Assembly: GCF_000153205.1 (NCBI RefSeq)
Contig: NZ_CH672427.1
Location: 1,272,667-1,336,666 of the forward strand
DNA from: Nitrococcus mobilis Nb-231
GTDB taxonomy: Bacteria > Pseudomonadota > Gammaproteobacteria > Nitrococcales > Nitrococcaceae
Length of the DNA: 64,000 bases
Direction: 5' to 3'
Under the pieces are notes generated by a model. The model was not told where the DNA came from. It saw only the letters and a program-made list of their open reading frames with translations, and made no database searches. A program made the translations under genes and the position numbers. Positions 46,682 through 55,853 of the stretch are shown here, piece after piece (the stretch's first letter is position 1; each line of letters opens with the position of its first letter).

Positions 46682-47308
46682 TCACACAGGCGCTCGCATG
46701 GAGTCACACTGCATGTCCAACAGGTGGCAAAGATTTCGCAGAATCGCGGCAGTGGCACCCCATATATAGTACGCCTGATACGGTATGGCCCAATAAGCAA
46801 TCCTGCGCCCTCGGGATATCAACTCCAGGGGTTGATAATTGTTCGGATCAAGCACGAATGCCAATGGGACCTCGAAGATTTCGGCGACTTCAGCCGGGTC
46901 CGGCACCAACTCTGCGCTCGGTTCGGCAAACCCCACCACCGGATAGACCATAAACCCCGTCCCGGTCCGATAGCGGGGCAGCTCGCCCGTCAATGCCACC
47001 GACTTCGGCGGCAGTCGGATCTCCTCCTCAGCCTCGCGCAATGCCGCGGCGGCCGTCGAGGCGTCAGTGCGTTCGATGCGCCCGCCGGGAAAGCTGATCT
47101 GCCCGGCATGCTCGCGCAGATGAGCCGCGCGCCGCGTCAGAATCACCTGAATTCCTCGGCGACGCTCGACCAATGGAACCAGCACCGCCGCCGCGGTAAG
47201 ATCTTGCTGATCCGGCTCCGCGTCGAGATGAGCTTCCTTGGCAGGCGCGCGGGCAAAGCGCGCTTGAACCCAGTGACGATCGTATAGGGTGTCCCGTGGT
47301 GCATCCAT
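46682..47308 (-). CDS. nudL: CoA pyrophosphatase NudL-like Nudix hydrolase
   Basis: 208 residues. Nudix box GGRIERTD...[12 protein letters not shown], with the catalytic REAEEE glutamates and UPF0035/CoA-specific context ([10 protein letters not shown] upstream). The usual Gly of the box (EExGU) is Arg here, so activity may be altered. Start [10 protein letters not shown]. 25 bp upstream of the amidotransferase start. Confidence 0.85.
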   Translation of the reverse strand: MDAPRDTLYDRHWVQARFARAPAKEAHLDAEPDQQDLTAAAVLVPLVERRRGIQVILTRRAAHLREHAGQISFPGGRIERTDASTAAAALREAEEEIRLPPKSVALTGELPRYRTGTGFMVYPVVGFAEPSAELVPDPAEVAEIFEVPLAFVLDPNNYQPLELISRGRRIAYWAIPYQAYYIWGATAAILRNLCHLLDMQCDSMRAPV

Positions 47309-47501
47309 AAGCTATTGATATAGAATACAAGCACATTATACAGATCAGCGGGTTGACTAGCTTTGCAGGCGGATTCCCGAATGCTTTCCCATCCGCTGAC
47401 TTGCATCTTCCCGCCCATTGGCCTAACTATTCAACTAAAGAAATAACGGCATGATCCGCTTACGATATCAACAATCAGCGAACAAGGACGTGGCCCGCAA
47501 A

Positions 47502-48155
47502 ATGCACACCTATTCGCTCGCGTTTTTGACAATGGGAATCTCCCTCCTGGGCTTGCTCGCCATACCAAGCGTCCAGGCAGGCGATACGGCGCGGATGGGT
47601 TGGCGCTCACCCCTGCATCCTCAGTTCGAATTGACCGCCCCACTCTCTAGCCAACTTAATTTCCGTTTTGGATTCAGCCGTTTTGATACCTCTTCAGCGA
47701 CCGACCAACTCCAAAGCGCATTGGCCAACGAGGCGACGCCCGTTTTCTCAGCTTCCGCACTCGTCGACTGGCAAGTGCTCCCAGGCGGCCTGCACCTAAC
47801 CGGCGGCGCACTCTATGACGACTTGGGCTGGTCAAACTCAGGGCAGACCAGTGGCGTCACCGCCATGGGCCGCTATCGCTCGACCCGCAATGGCGCTCTG
47901 CACCAAGACCGCGATTATTTGGACAAAGTCAAACCCTACCTTGGGCTCGGGTGGCGAGATCAGTTTGGGCCCGATGGGAGTTTTCGGCTGCAACTGGACC
48001 TCGGATTGGTCTTCCAGAGCGTACCGCCAGGTAACGCAAATTCGCCAAGCTCGGACTACATGGACAATGCGAACGCTGATGCCAAGTTCGGACCCACCTT
48101 CCAAAATTTCTACTATACACCCATGTTCTCTGCTGGTTTCCGCTACCAATTTTAA
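47502..48155 (+). CDS. Outer-membrane beta-barrel protein
   Basis: About 217 residues with a signal peptide (SLLGLLAIPSVQA) and alternating amphipathic strands, ending with FSAGFRYQF, a C-terminal Phe typical of BAM substrates. The pattern ASALVDWQVLPGGLHLTGGALYDD and KPYLGLGWRDQF resembles small OmpW-like or opacity-type barrels. Earlier start 47451 is possible but would precede the signal peptide by 17 residues. No specific function. Confidence 0.75.
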   Translation: MHTYSLAFLTMGISLLGLLAIPSVQAGDTARMGWRSPLHPQFELTAPLSSQLNFRFGFSRFDTSSATDQLQSALANEATPVFSASALVDWQVLPGGLHLTGGALYDDLGWSNSGQTSGVTAMGRYRSTRNGALHQDRDYLDKVKPYLGLGWRDQFGPDGSFRLQLDLGLVFQSVPPGNANSPSSDYMDNANADAKFGPTFQNFYYTPMFSAGFRYQF

Positions 48156-48310
48156 TCGTGCCGTCGACACGCGATGCCTCTGACCCGAGTCTACTGAGCG
48201 CAACGGATGACGGCAGGTGCAGAGTTGACGCACGTCGAATCGAAAATGCTGATTGCGAGTAATCAATTCGGCATACTGTGCAAGATCTGCGTTGCGACGA
48301 GGGAGCAGCC

Positions 48311-49069
48311 GTGGCCGAATCCATCTTGGATCTACTGAACGCCCATCGTGGAATCGTCTGCGCAGTTGGTGCCGGCGGCAAGAAGACCACGCTGTATCGC
48401 CTTGCTGCTGTACATCCTGGCAAAGTCGGAATAACTACTACAGTGTTCATGGCGCCCTTCCCAGGCGCGCTGCAGGCCGCACGCGTTATCGCGCCCCAAG
48501 CAGAGCTCCCGACGGCGGTCATTGCAAGTGCTCGGGAAAATCGTCAGGTACTCTTCGCCTGCCCATCCGAAAAAACAGGGCGCCTTGGCGGATTATCGGT
48601 GGATGCCGTGCAACCGCTGCACGAGAGCGCCGGATTTGACCTAACCCTCGTCAAAGCCGACGGTGCAAGGATGCGGCAAATCAAAGCGCCGACAGCGCAG
48701 GAACCCAACATTCCGTGCGGTACCGGGGTGGTACTATTCCTCGTTTCCGCCGGTGTTATCGGCCAACCTCTGGATGAGGCGGTTGCACATCGTGTCGACC
48801 GCTTGGAGTTCGTTACCGGCGCGCACCGTGGTGAGCCCATCGAGCCACGGCATGTGGCCCGACTACTGACTTCCGCAGCCGGAGCGCGGCAGAATGTGGA
48901 ACACGCCCAGTTAATCCCTGTCATCAATCAGGTCGACACCCCAGAGCGGCGCCGTCAGGCCCGCGCGGTGGCCGAGCAGGCCTTGGTCGAAGGTGAGTTT
49001 CTAAACCGCATTGTGCTCACCTCGATGCACAAGACCAACCCCATAGTAGATGTCATCCGGCGTGCCTGA
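48311..49069 (+). CDS. yqeC: YqeC-like selenium-dependent Mo cofactor protein
   Basis: 252-residue P-loop protein of the YqeC family, associated with selenium-dependent molybdenum hydroxylases. Start GTG at 48311 after GAGGGAG. Features: VCAVGAGGKKTTLYRLA (P-loop), GITTTVFMAPFP, LVKADGARMRQIKAP, and EPRHVARLL. It stands with mobA and moeA, which supports a role in molybdenum cofactor maturation. No Mo hydroxylase gene is seen in the window. Confidence 0.8.
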   Translation: MAESILDLLNAHRGIVCAVGAGGKKTTLYRLAAVHPGKVGITTTVFMAPFPGALQAARVIAPQAELPTAVIASARENRQVLFACPSEKTGRLGGLSVDAVQPLHESAGFDLTLVKADGARMRQIKAPTAQEPNIPCGTGVVLFLVSAGVIGQPLDEAVAHRVDRLEFVTGAHRGEPIEPRHVARLLTSAAGARQNVEHAQLIPVINQVDTPERRRQARAVAEQALVEGEFLNRIVLTSMHKTNPIVDVIRRA

Positions 49070-49243
49070 GCTGACCGCGCACCTGTGCTAGTCTGATTCT
49101 ACGACTAAGCTGGGTCGGCGCCCCGGCAAAACCATACAGCACTGGCTGTATACGGCGTGGCCCTTTTAAGCCAACGCACCGTAGCGAACGAGCCAACCCG
49201 TACTTGGCCCCGACTAAGATCACTTTAGAGGGGAGGCGAGACC

Positions 49244-49876
49244 ATGAGCGGAGATTACCCGCTCGATCGTATTACTGGCGTAATCCTGGCCGGCGGCCGC
49301 GCCACCCGCATGGGTGGTGTGGATAAAGGTTTAATATCGCTGAACGGGCGCCCTTTAGTGGCTCATGTACTGGCCGCCCTGCGACCGCAGGTTGCAACGG
49401 TACTGATCAACGCCAATCGCAATCTCGAGTCCTACGCCGAGTTGGGCTGTCGCGTTATAGCCGACGTTCAGCAAGGCTATCCCGGACCACTTGCCGGGAT
49501 CGTCGCTGCACTTGAACAAGCCGAAACCCCTTGGGTGCTCACAGTCCCATGCGACGGCCCGTTGTTAGCCGCAGACCTTGGAGCGCGCCTATATCAAGCC
49601 TTGCAGAGCAGCGAGGCCGAGGCGGCCACGGTGCGCGCTAGCGAACGACTGCACCCCGTATATGCCCTGCTGCCAACCTGGTTACGGGAGAGCGCGCAAG
49701 ACTACCTGGCCGCGGGCGAGCGCAAGCTCATCACCTGGCTACAGCACCGGCGGCTGGCCATCGCCGATTTCTCGGACAAAAATGAACGTTTCATCAATTT
49801 GAATACCATCGAGGAGCGTGACGCCCTGGCCTTGCAATTGGCGGGTGATCACTGCGGAACCCGGAGGAAGGCATGA
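49244..49876 (+). CDS. mobA: Molybdenum cofactor guanylyltransferase MobA
   Basis: Attaches GMP to molybdopterin to form MGD. 210 residues with GVILAGGRATRMGGVDKGLI (nucleotidyltransferase loop), LINANRNL, GPLAGIVAALE and VPCDGPLLAADL (metal-binding Asp). GAGGCGAG precedes the ATG. Overlaps moeA by 4 bp (ATGA). Confidence 0.95.
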   Translation: MSGDYPLDRITGVILAGGRATRMGGVDKGLISLNGRPLVAHVLAALRPQVATVLINANRNLESYAELGCRVIADVQQGYPGPLAGIVAALEQAETPWVLTVPCDGPLLAADLGARLYQALQSSEAEAATVRASERLHPVYALLPTWLRESAQDYLAAGERKLITWLQHRRLAIADFSDKNERFINLNTIEERDALALQLAGDHCGTRRKA

Positions 49877-51129
49877 GCACGACTGGTGGCGAGATCAAAG
49901 CGCAGAAGGGATGCGGCCATGACGGTCCGTCCATGTCGGTGGACGAGGCGCGACGCCAAGTTCAGGCGGCGCTGCAACCACCGGCGGTGGTGGTGCAGCT
50001 ACCGATCAGGGACGCGCTGGACCGAGTGCTCGCCGCAGACATCCACTCTCCAATCGATGTGCCCGGTCACGCGAACTCGGCAATGGACGGCTACGCGCTG
50101 CGCGCGAGTGATCTCGAGGCTCCTCTGGCGGTGATCGGGACGGCATTTGCCGGTCATCCCTTCGACGGCGAGGTCGGCGCCGGCGAGTGCGTACGCATCA
50201 TGACCGGTGGAATGCTACCGGCAGGCGCCGACACCGTCGTGATGCAGGAGCGGGTGCGCCGCGAGGCAGACCGCGTATGGGTCGAGGGCGAGCACCGGCT
50301 GGGCGAGAACGTCCGACCGGCCGGTGAAGATCTCGCCAAAGGCGCGATCATCCTGCACCGAGGTCGGCGTCTAACGCCGGCCGATCTCGGATTGCTCGCC
50401 GAGATTGGACAGGCTGAAGTCGCAGTGCACCGCCGCCTGCGGGTGGCCTTCTTCTCCACCGGCGATGAGCTGCGCAGCGTGGGTGAGCCGCTGCGGCCGG
50501 GCGAAATCTATGACAGCAACCGCTACACACTGCATGGCATGCTGCAACGCCTCGGCGCCGAGGTGCTGGACTTGGGCGTCGTACGGGATAACCGCGCCGC
50601 ACTGGCACACGCGTTGGATGCCGCAAGCGCTAATGCCGATGTCGTAATCACCTCAGGCGGTGTTTCCGTCGGCGAAGCCGATTATGTCACCGAGTTGCTT
50701 GCGGCGCGCGGCACCGTCGAATTCTGGACGATCAACATCAAACCGGGCCGACCGCTCGCCTTCGGCCGTCTGGACGATGCCGCATTCTTCGGCCTACCGG
50801 GCAACCCGGTCTCGGCCATGGTCACTTTCTACCAAGTGGTACAACCGGCATTGCTCTATCTGGAAGGCGAAGCGCCCTACGCTACCCTACCCGTGACCGC
50901 CCGCTGCGCCGCTGCGCTGCGCAAGAAAGGACGCCGCCGGGAATACCAGCGGGGTGTCCTTTCCACCGCAACTGACGGCACGTTGGAGGTGCGCAGCACA
51001 GGCGCCCAAGGCTCAGGTATTCTGCGCTCCATGAGCGAGGCCAACTGCTTCATCGTGTTGCCCGAGGAGTGCGAAGGCGTCGCCGAGGGTGAATGGGTCA
51101 CCGTGGAGCCTTTCGCCGGCTTGGTTTGA
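49873..51129 (+). CDS. moeA: Molybdopterin molybdenumtransferase MoeA
   Basis: Inserts molybdate into adenylylated molybdopterin. 418 residues: PGHANSAMDGYALRASD, RIMTGGMLPAGADTVVMQE, GEDLAKGAIIL, AFFSTGDELRSVGEPLRPGEIYDSNRYTL, TSGGVSVGEADYV, KPGRPLAFG, and LPGNPVSAMVTF. Complete, in operon with mobA. Confidence 0.96.
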   Translation: MSTTGGEIKAQKGCGHDGPSMSVDEARRQVQAALQPPAVVVQLPIRDALDRVLAADIHSPIDVPGHANSAMDGYALRASDLEAPLAVIGTAFAGHPFDGEVGAGECVRIMTGGMLPAGADTVVMQERVRREADRVWVEGEHRLGENVRPAGEDLAKGAIILHRGRRLTPADLGLLAEIGQAEVAVHRRLRVAFFSTGDELRSVGEPLRPGEIYDSNRYTLHGMLQRLGAEVLDLGVVRDNRAALAHALDAASANADVVITSGGVSVGEADYVTELLAARGTVEFWTINIKPGRPLAFGRLDDAAFFGLPGNPVSAMVTFYQVVQPALLYLEGEAPYATLPVTARCAAALRKKGRRREYQRGVLSTATDGTLEVRSTGAQGSGILRSMSEANCFIVLPEECEGVAEGEWVTVEPFAGLV

Positions 51130-51229
51130 TGTCCCAACTCCCAGTCCCGGTGCCTCGGCTGGGTCAGCACAGCCCCGGCCCGCCCACTGCAGACTTATAC
51201 CCTGAGCCCGACTCGGTAACAGGGCAGCC

Positions 51230-52546
51230 GTGCCGTCGCCGGCGTTCATCCCGGAGAGGGGTGTTGGAAGCGCCGCTTGTCGGAGATCATTACAGTTGGT
51301 TCATACATTTGCAGCACTTGCGATTTCGCTCGCAGTAGGGCTTCTGATCGGGCTCGAACGGGGCTGGGAGCAACGCGACGAGGAAGAGGGACAACGCGTT
51401 GCGGGCATTCGAACGTTCATGCTAATCGGTCTTCTGGGGGGTGTCACGGCGCTACTGGCCGTGCGTTATGGCGCCATAATCCTGGCCTTCGGCATCCTTG
51501 GCGTTGCGGTGATCAGCAGTACCGCCTATTTCGTCACCGCCCAGAGCAGCCGCCAATACGGAATCACCAGTCAGGGAGCCTTTCTGGCCACCTATGCTCT
51601 GGGAGCCGCCGCCGCCTCAGGCTACCCGGAGGCGGCGGCGGCGGCGGCCGTGGTAGTTGCCATCGTGCTCGGCCTCAAAGAGGAGATGCACAGCTGGCTG
51701 CACCGACTCGACCGCAACGAACTGATCGCCGCGCTACAACTAATGATGCTTTCTATCGTAGTGCTACCCTTGCTCCCCAACCGCAGCCTCGGACCGTTAG
51801 ACGCGGTCAATCCGTTTCGAATCTGGTGGTTCGTCGTCTTAATCGCGGGGATCTCTTTCATCGGCCACTTTGCCATCCGGATCGCCGGACCGGGGCGGGG
51901 GGTACTGCTAACCGGCATGCTCGGCGGGCTGGCCTCTTCCACCGCATTGACACTCAACTTTGCCCGCTTCGGCCGCGGCCGCCCCGCCGCTCATCCGCTG
52001 CTGGCAATCGGCATCATGCTCGCGACCGGCACTGTCTTCCTACGCGTGACGGCCTACGTCAATGCGCTCAGCCCCACCCTGGGGCTGCACCTGCTGCCAC
52101 CCCTGCTCAGTCTGGCGCTGCTGAGCTACGCCATCGCCATGTTGGCCTGGCTGAGCGAACGCGGCAAGTTGGTACCGCCGACATTGCAGCCCGGCAAGCC
52201 CTTTAAACTCCGGGTGGCGCTGCAATTTGGCCTCATCCTAGCCCTGATCGCACTGTTAAGCGAGGCTGCACAGCAACTGTTCGGCGAGACGGGGATCTAC
52301 GGCCTGGCAATCGTCGCTGGTCTCTCCGGTGTCGATGCCATCACATTGTCACTGATCTACATGGCGGAAGGCTCCTTGCGCATGGGAATCGCCGCTAAGG
52401 CGGTTCTGCTGGCCGCCGCCTCTAACAGTGTCATGAAGGCCATATTGGTCGCCTTTCTCTGTGGCGGCTCGCTCGCCCGGCGCATCGCCCTCTATGCCAT
52501 TGCCTTGCTGAGTGTCACGGCACTATGGGTTTGGTCGATTCCGTAG
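51230..52546 (+). CDS. MgtC/SapB-DUF4010 family membrane protein
   Basis: About 420 residues with roughly a dozen helices. The N-terminal half is MgtC-like (LAVGLLIGLERGWEQRDEEEGQRVAGIRTFMLIGLLGG), the C-terminal half DUF4010-like (SLIYMAEGSLRMGIAAKAVLLAAASNSVMKAIL). Transport or sensing is presumed, substrate unknown. The start is uncertain: codons before LVHTFAALAISLAVG look non-family, so a TTG near 51296 could be the true start. Confidence 0.8.
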   Translation: MPSPAFIPERGVGSAACRRSLQLVHTFAALAISLAVGLLIGLERGWEQRDEEEGQRVAGIRTFMLIGLLGGVTALLAVRYGAIILAFGILGVAVISSTAYFVTAQSSRQYGITSQGAFLATYALGAAAASGYPEAAAAAAVVVAIVLGLKEEMHSWLHRLDRNELIAALQLMMLSIVVLPLLPNRSLGPLDAVNPFRIWWFVVLIAGISFIGHFAIRIAGPGRGVLLTGMLGGLASSTALTLNFARFGRGRPAAHPLLAIGIMLATGTVFLRVTAYVNALSPTLGLHLLPPLLSLALLSYAIAMLAWLSERGKLVPPTLQPGKPFKLRVALQFGLILALIALLSEAAQQLFGETGIYGLAIVAGLSGVDAITLSLIYMAEGSLRMGIAAKAVLLAAASNSVMKAILVAFLCGGSLARRIALYAIALLSVTALWVWSIP

Positions 52547-52701
52547 TGACAGCATCGACGCAGGGCCTGGTTACATGGCTGTAATAGCGATGCCTTACAC
52601 CGCCGGTCCGCTCGGCAACCGACTATTTATCCTGTTACCTATGCGATAAATTGCATTCGATCTGAGCCGCCATCCGTCCCTTTTCTATCACCATTTCGAG
52701 T

Positions 52702-53136
52702 GTGCAATCCGTGCCGACAATCGATTATCTGATGAGTCTGCTCGACCCGGTCATACCCTGGCTAATCACCCTTTCCGTGATCACATTGTTGATCAGCGTG
52801 ATCGCCGTGCCCTGGGTCGTCACCGTTGTGCCCACCGATTACTTTACCCACCGTTCCCGCCGCCGACTGCACCGCCGGAGCAACAACTCGCCGATCATTT
52901 GGCTCTGGCTCATGGCGAAGAACCTGCTCGGCGGGATTTTGGTGATTCTGGGCCTGATCATGCTGGTAGCACCCGGACAAGGCATACTGACCATACTGAT
53001 CGGCCTGGGCATAGCCGATTTCCCCGGCAAATATTACCTAGAGCGGCGGCTGATTGGTCTGCCGGGTGTTTTGCGCACCGTCAACTGGATTCGCCAGCGT
53101 CACGGCCGCCCCCCACTGGAAGCACCGCCGCCTTGA
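52702..53136 (+). CDS. Small membrane protein, PGPGW-like
   Basis: 144 residues from a GTG (52702; another GTG at 52711). Two helices (about 17-42 and 72-100), the second followed by APGQGILTILIGLGIADFPGKYYLERRLIG and ending VNWIRQRHGRPPLEAP, the pattern of small putative transmembrane PGPGW-type proteins. Function unknown. Confidence 0.65.
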   Translation: MQSVPTIDYLMSLLDPVIPWLITLSVITLLISVIAVPWVVTVVPTDYFTHRSRRRLHRRSNNSPIIWLWLMAKNLLGGILVILGLIMLVAPGQGILTILIGLGIADFPGKYYLERRLIGLPGVLRTVNWIRQRHGRPPLEAPPP

Positions 53137-53839
53137 ACGGGCTCGGCATCACACCCGGCGCCATCGAAGCCGGCGACCGGAGCAGCCACGGCTTGGGAGG
53201 AAACAGCGGGGCCCCTCCTCACTCGTCTAACGGTAATTCTTCGCACCCCTCTGGCATGCGCTGAATACATTCCCTGACGGCTTCACGTTTCCAGATTCTC
53301 AGTTGTACTGGAAATTCTCCATTTTTCACCTAGCGTTAGAGGTAAGGACACTATTCAGACGTGGCCAAATCGCCAGCGGCCCGCCGCAGGAGGGCTAATT
53401 AACGATACCCACCAAGAGCATAAGGGCTACAACCTTGCTCGCATTAAGGCTAAATCTTATTCTTCGACACAAACAGAGAGGCCCACGCCATACGTTACTA
53501 AAGAATCATTAAATTAAACAATAACTAAGGCTCACTACGACAATCAAACGAACGGTTTAACAAGAAAATTCTATAACTAGCAAACTCCAATCCCATCATG
53601 GCAGGAAAATTACGCCCACACCCTTTGCTTGCTGTTATTCGGACCGGAGCAACAATAATGTTAGTTCGCATATCACACGCCTGAATGCGAGCTAACAGCG
53701 AACCCGCACGGAATGGCTATTGCTGCACGCTCAGGGAGAAGGTTAGGGCACTTGCCTGAGGGGAAGCTTACAGTGGGGATTGGTCTCATGCACGGCCGAA
53801 TCCGTCTCAAAGGTAAGCATCCACTGGAAGGAGGCAAGC
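53137..53839. other. AT-rich intergenic region
   Basis: About 700 bp without a supportable gene. From 53400 to 53640 the composition shifts to clearly AT-rich with stops in all frames, unlike the flanks, suggesting foreign or relaxed DNA. A 13-bp inverted repeat lies at 53659-53697. No sigma-54 type GG/GC promoter pair was found by eye. It marks the border between the housekeeping block and the accessory block. Confidence 0.6.
53659..53697. promoter_or_regulatory. Inverted repeat upstream of the enhancer-binding protein gene
   Basis: TGTTAGTTCGCAT (53659-53671) and ATGCGAGCTAACA (53685-53697) pair over 13 bp with one mismatch and a 13-bp spacer. It lies about 140 bp before the start of the regulator gene at 53840 and is not followed by a U tract, so an operator or upstream activator site is more likely than a terminator. 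Confidence 0.5.
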
Positions 53840-55276
53840 ATGAATTGGGGAGACTATACTGTCGGGATTATTAATGCGATTCCAAGCAGCTGTCTTGCAG
53901 ATCAACTCATTGGTGTGTTCCCCTCTTCGATTCGCATAGCACCGCTAATGAGGGAACGGGCCGTAGCCAGCTGGGGCGACGGGACGGCACTATCCCCTAA
54001 GATAACCTCAACGCAGGCGCGGTGTGCACCCGCGGCTGCGGTGTTTTTGATCTGTGCACCTGGCGCCACCCGGGAGGCGCAAACACTGATCGCGGAAATC
54101 CGAGACTCGGCGCCAAATGCCGCACTTGTGCTTGCCACAGAAGGTGGATCACCCGAGGATGTCCTCGAGCTGCTAAAGCTCAACATCCACGATTTTGTCA
54201 CTTCGCCTTTTACAGCAGTGGACATACTCCCACGCCTTTGGCGCCTGTTAGGGCATAGGCATATGCCGTACACCCCCCCCCAGCGTCTGAAATTTAGCGC
54301 CGGATTCGACAACCTGATTGGCGTAAGTGCTCGCTTCCAAGAGGTCGTTGAAAAACTCCCGCTATTCGCGAAATGTGACGCTACGATACTGATAAGCGGC
54401 GAAACCGGCACCGGCAAAGAAATATGCTCTCGTGCCATCCATGATCACAGCGCGAGAGCGAACGGACCTTTTGTCCCGGTCAATTGTGGCGCTATTCCCG
54501 CTGAGCTTGTAGAAAACGAGCTCTTCGGCCACGAGCGTGCCGCCTTCACGAGCGCTACGAGCTCACACCTCGGCCTGATCCATGAGGCAGAAGGAGGCAC
54601 CCTCTTTCTTGATGAAATCGACAGCTTGCCGCCAACTTCCCAGGTGAAGCTTCTGCGCTTTCTCCAAGAAAAGGAGTATAAGCCGCTCGGTTCTAACAGA
54701 ACTCACAGTGCGGATGTCCGACTAATCGCGGCGAGCAATACCGACCTCGAGGATGCGGTGCGCCAAGGGCGTTTGCGCCAGGATTTCTATTTTCGTCTCA
54801 ACGTGCTGCCATTGACGCTCCCGCCCCTACGGGAACGCCTATCTGATATACCGCTGCTCGCAAGGCGTTTCCTAAGCACGTTCGCGACCAAGCTGCACCG
54901 CTGCGTTCCCCTGCTATTACCGAAGGCAGAAAGCGCCCTGATGAACTACTCGTGGCCCGGTAACGTGCGTGAACTGGAACATGTTATCGAAAGAGCCGCC
55001 ATCTTGGCTGAAGCGCGGGGCGAAATCAGCGAACAAGAAATCATATTGCCTGGAGCCAATACCGCCCAGCCGTCATCCTTTCAGCATGCCAAAGCGCGGG
55101 TACTGGCAGAGTTCGAGCGCTCCTACATCGAGAGCCTCTTGCTTACTTATCACGGCAACATCAGCCACGCGGCTCGGGCAGCAGGGAAAAACCGCCGGGC
55201 CTTCTGGCAGCTCATGCGCAAACACCAGATCGACGCAAACCGTTTTCGCGTCGCTGCGCCTGATACCAGCAACTGA
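53840..55276 (+). CDS. Sigma-54-type enhancer-binding regulator with altered GAFTGA loop
   Basis: 478 residues. N-terminal receiver-like domain (about 5-138) lacks the phospho-acceptor Asp: the expected strand reads AAAVFLICAPG. AAA+ domain (about 155-395) has Walker A GETGTGKE (187-194), Walker B GTLFLDEID and arginine-finger region FYFRLNVLPLTLPPLRER. The sigma-54 contact loop, normally GAFTGA, is AAFTSA (234-239). C-terminal Fis-type helix-turn-helix: GNISHAARAAGKNRRAFWQLMRKH. AAGGAGG precedes the ATG. No partner kinase is adjacent. Targets unknown. Confidence 0.9.
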   Translation: MNWGDYTVGIINAIPSSCLADQLIGVFPSSIRIAPLMRERAVASWGDGTALSPKITSTQARCAPAAAVFLICAPGATREAQTLIAEIRDSAPNAALVLATEGGSPEDVLELLKLNIHDFVTSPFTAVDILPRLWRLLGHRHMPYTPPQRLKFSAGFDNLIGVSARFQEVVEKLPLFAKCDATILISGETGTGKEICSRAIHDHSARANGPFVPVNCGAIPAELVENELFGHERAAFTSATSSHLGLIHEAEGGTLFLDEIDSLPPTSQVKLLRFLQEKEYKPLGSNRTHSADVRLIAASNTDLEDAVRQGRLRQDFYFRLNVLPLTLPPLRERLSDIPLLARRFLSTFATKLHRCVPLLLPKAESALMNYSWPGNVRELEHVIERAAILAEARGEISEQEIILPGANTAQPSSFQHAKARVLAEFERSYIESLLLTYHGNISHAARAAGKNRRAFWQLMRKHQIDANRFRVAAPDTSN

Positions 55277-55574
55277 GCCGGCCTCCGTTCGATCACGATC
55301 CGCGCAAAACTGAGGAGACACACGGCGATCTGCCAACCGTAAGCGATACAACAAAACAGTCAGGTAGCGGTACAGGCTCTGAGAATCGGGCTGTTCGTGG
55401 TGCTGGACCGAAACATGCTGGCGGTGGACGCGTAAGCTTCCCCAATCCTTCCTCTATCTCCTATTACACTGCGGTCTCGTGTCCCCCTCGAACTGCCAGG
55501 CTGTCCGGATCGGCCGACGGACACACAACTCCCCTCAGGGAAACCGGAATCCAGCTTTCTCCTCGCGGTGGGCT
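55277..55574. other. Intergenic stretch, nothing recognised
   Basis: About 300 bp between the regulator stop and the 3' fragment of the split metallopeptidase gene. No gene, terminator or repeat could be supported. Confidence 0.5.
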
Positions 55575-55853
55575 CTACCACATCATGACCCCCGTATCGC
55601 CCGCAGAATATTTGAGATAAAGGCGTATCCTGAGGACATAGCGCCTGCCCTGATAAAGTCGAACGCGCATTTCGGCGTTCAATTCGCTGCCACTGTCATC
55701 GTCGCCCTCGACGAATTTCAGGTTGCCGTTTTGATCCTCGAACAGAACCATCACCGAGTCGGCTTCACCGAACGTCCGAATCGTGTAGTCGCGCGTGGCC
55801 TCGGGCAGTACCGCAAAGTTCTTCTGCTCGCCGGGGGCAAGCGACAGCACCTC
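55575..55853 (-). pseudogene. 3' fragment of a split M12A-type metallopeptidase gene
   Basis: Encodes EVLSLAPGEQKNFAVLPEATRDYTIRTFGEADSVMVLFED...GDDDSGSELNAEMRVRLYQGRRYVLRIRLY...MMW, the beta-rich C-terminal domain that follows the catalytic domain in bacterial astacin-like (M12A) proteins. It is in the same orientation as the catalytic part at 57950-58826 and is separated from it exactly by the IS1634-family element. Frames join as RLEPFK + VLSLAPGEQ, matching the family pattern. Confidence 0.75.

Noticed and set aside
49085..49243. Molybdenum cofactor riboswitch upstream of mobA
   Set aside because: There is a small hairpin (ATACAG/CTGTAT near 49133-49150), but the multi-stem consensus of the Moco RNA motif could not be matched.
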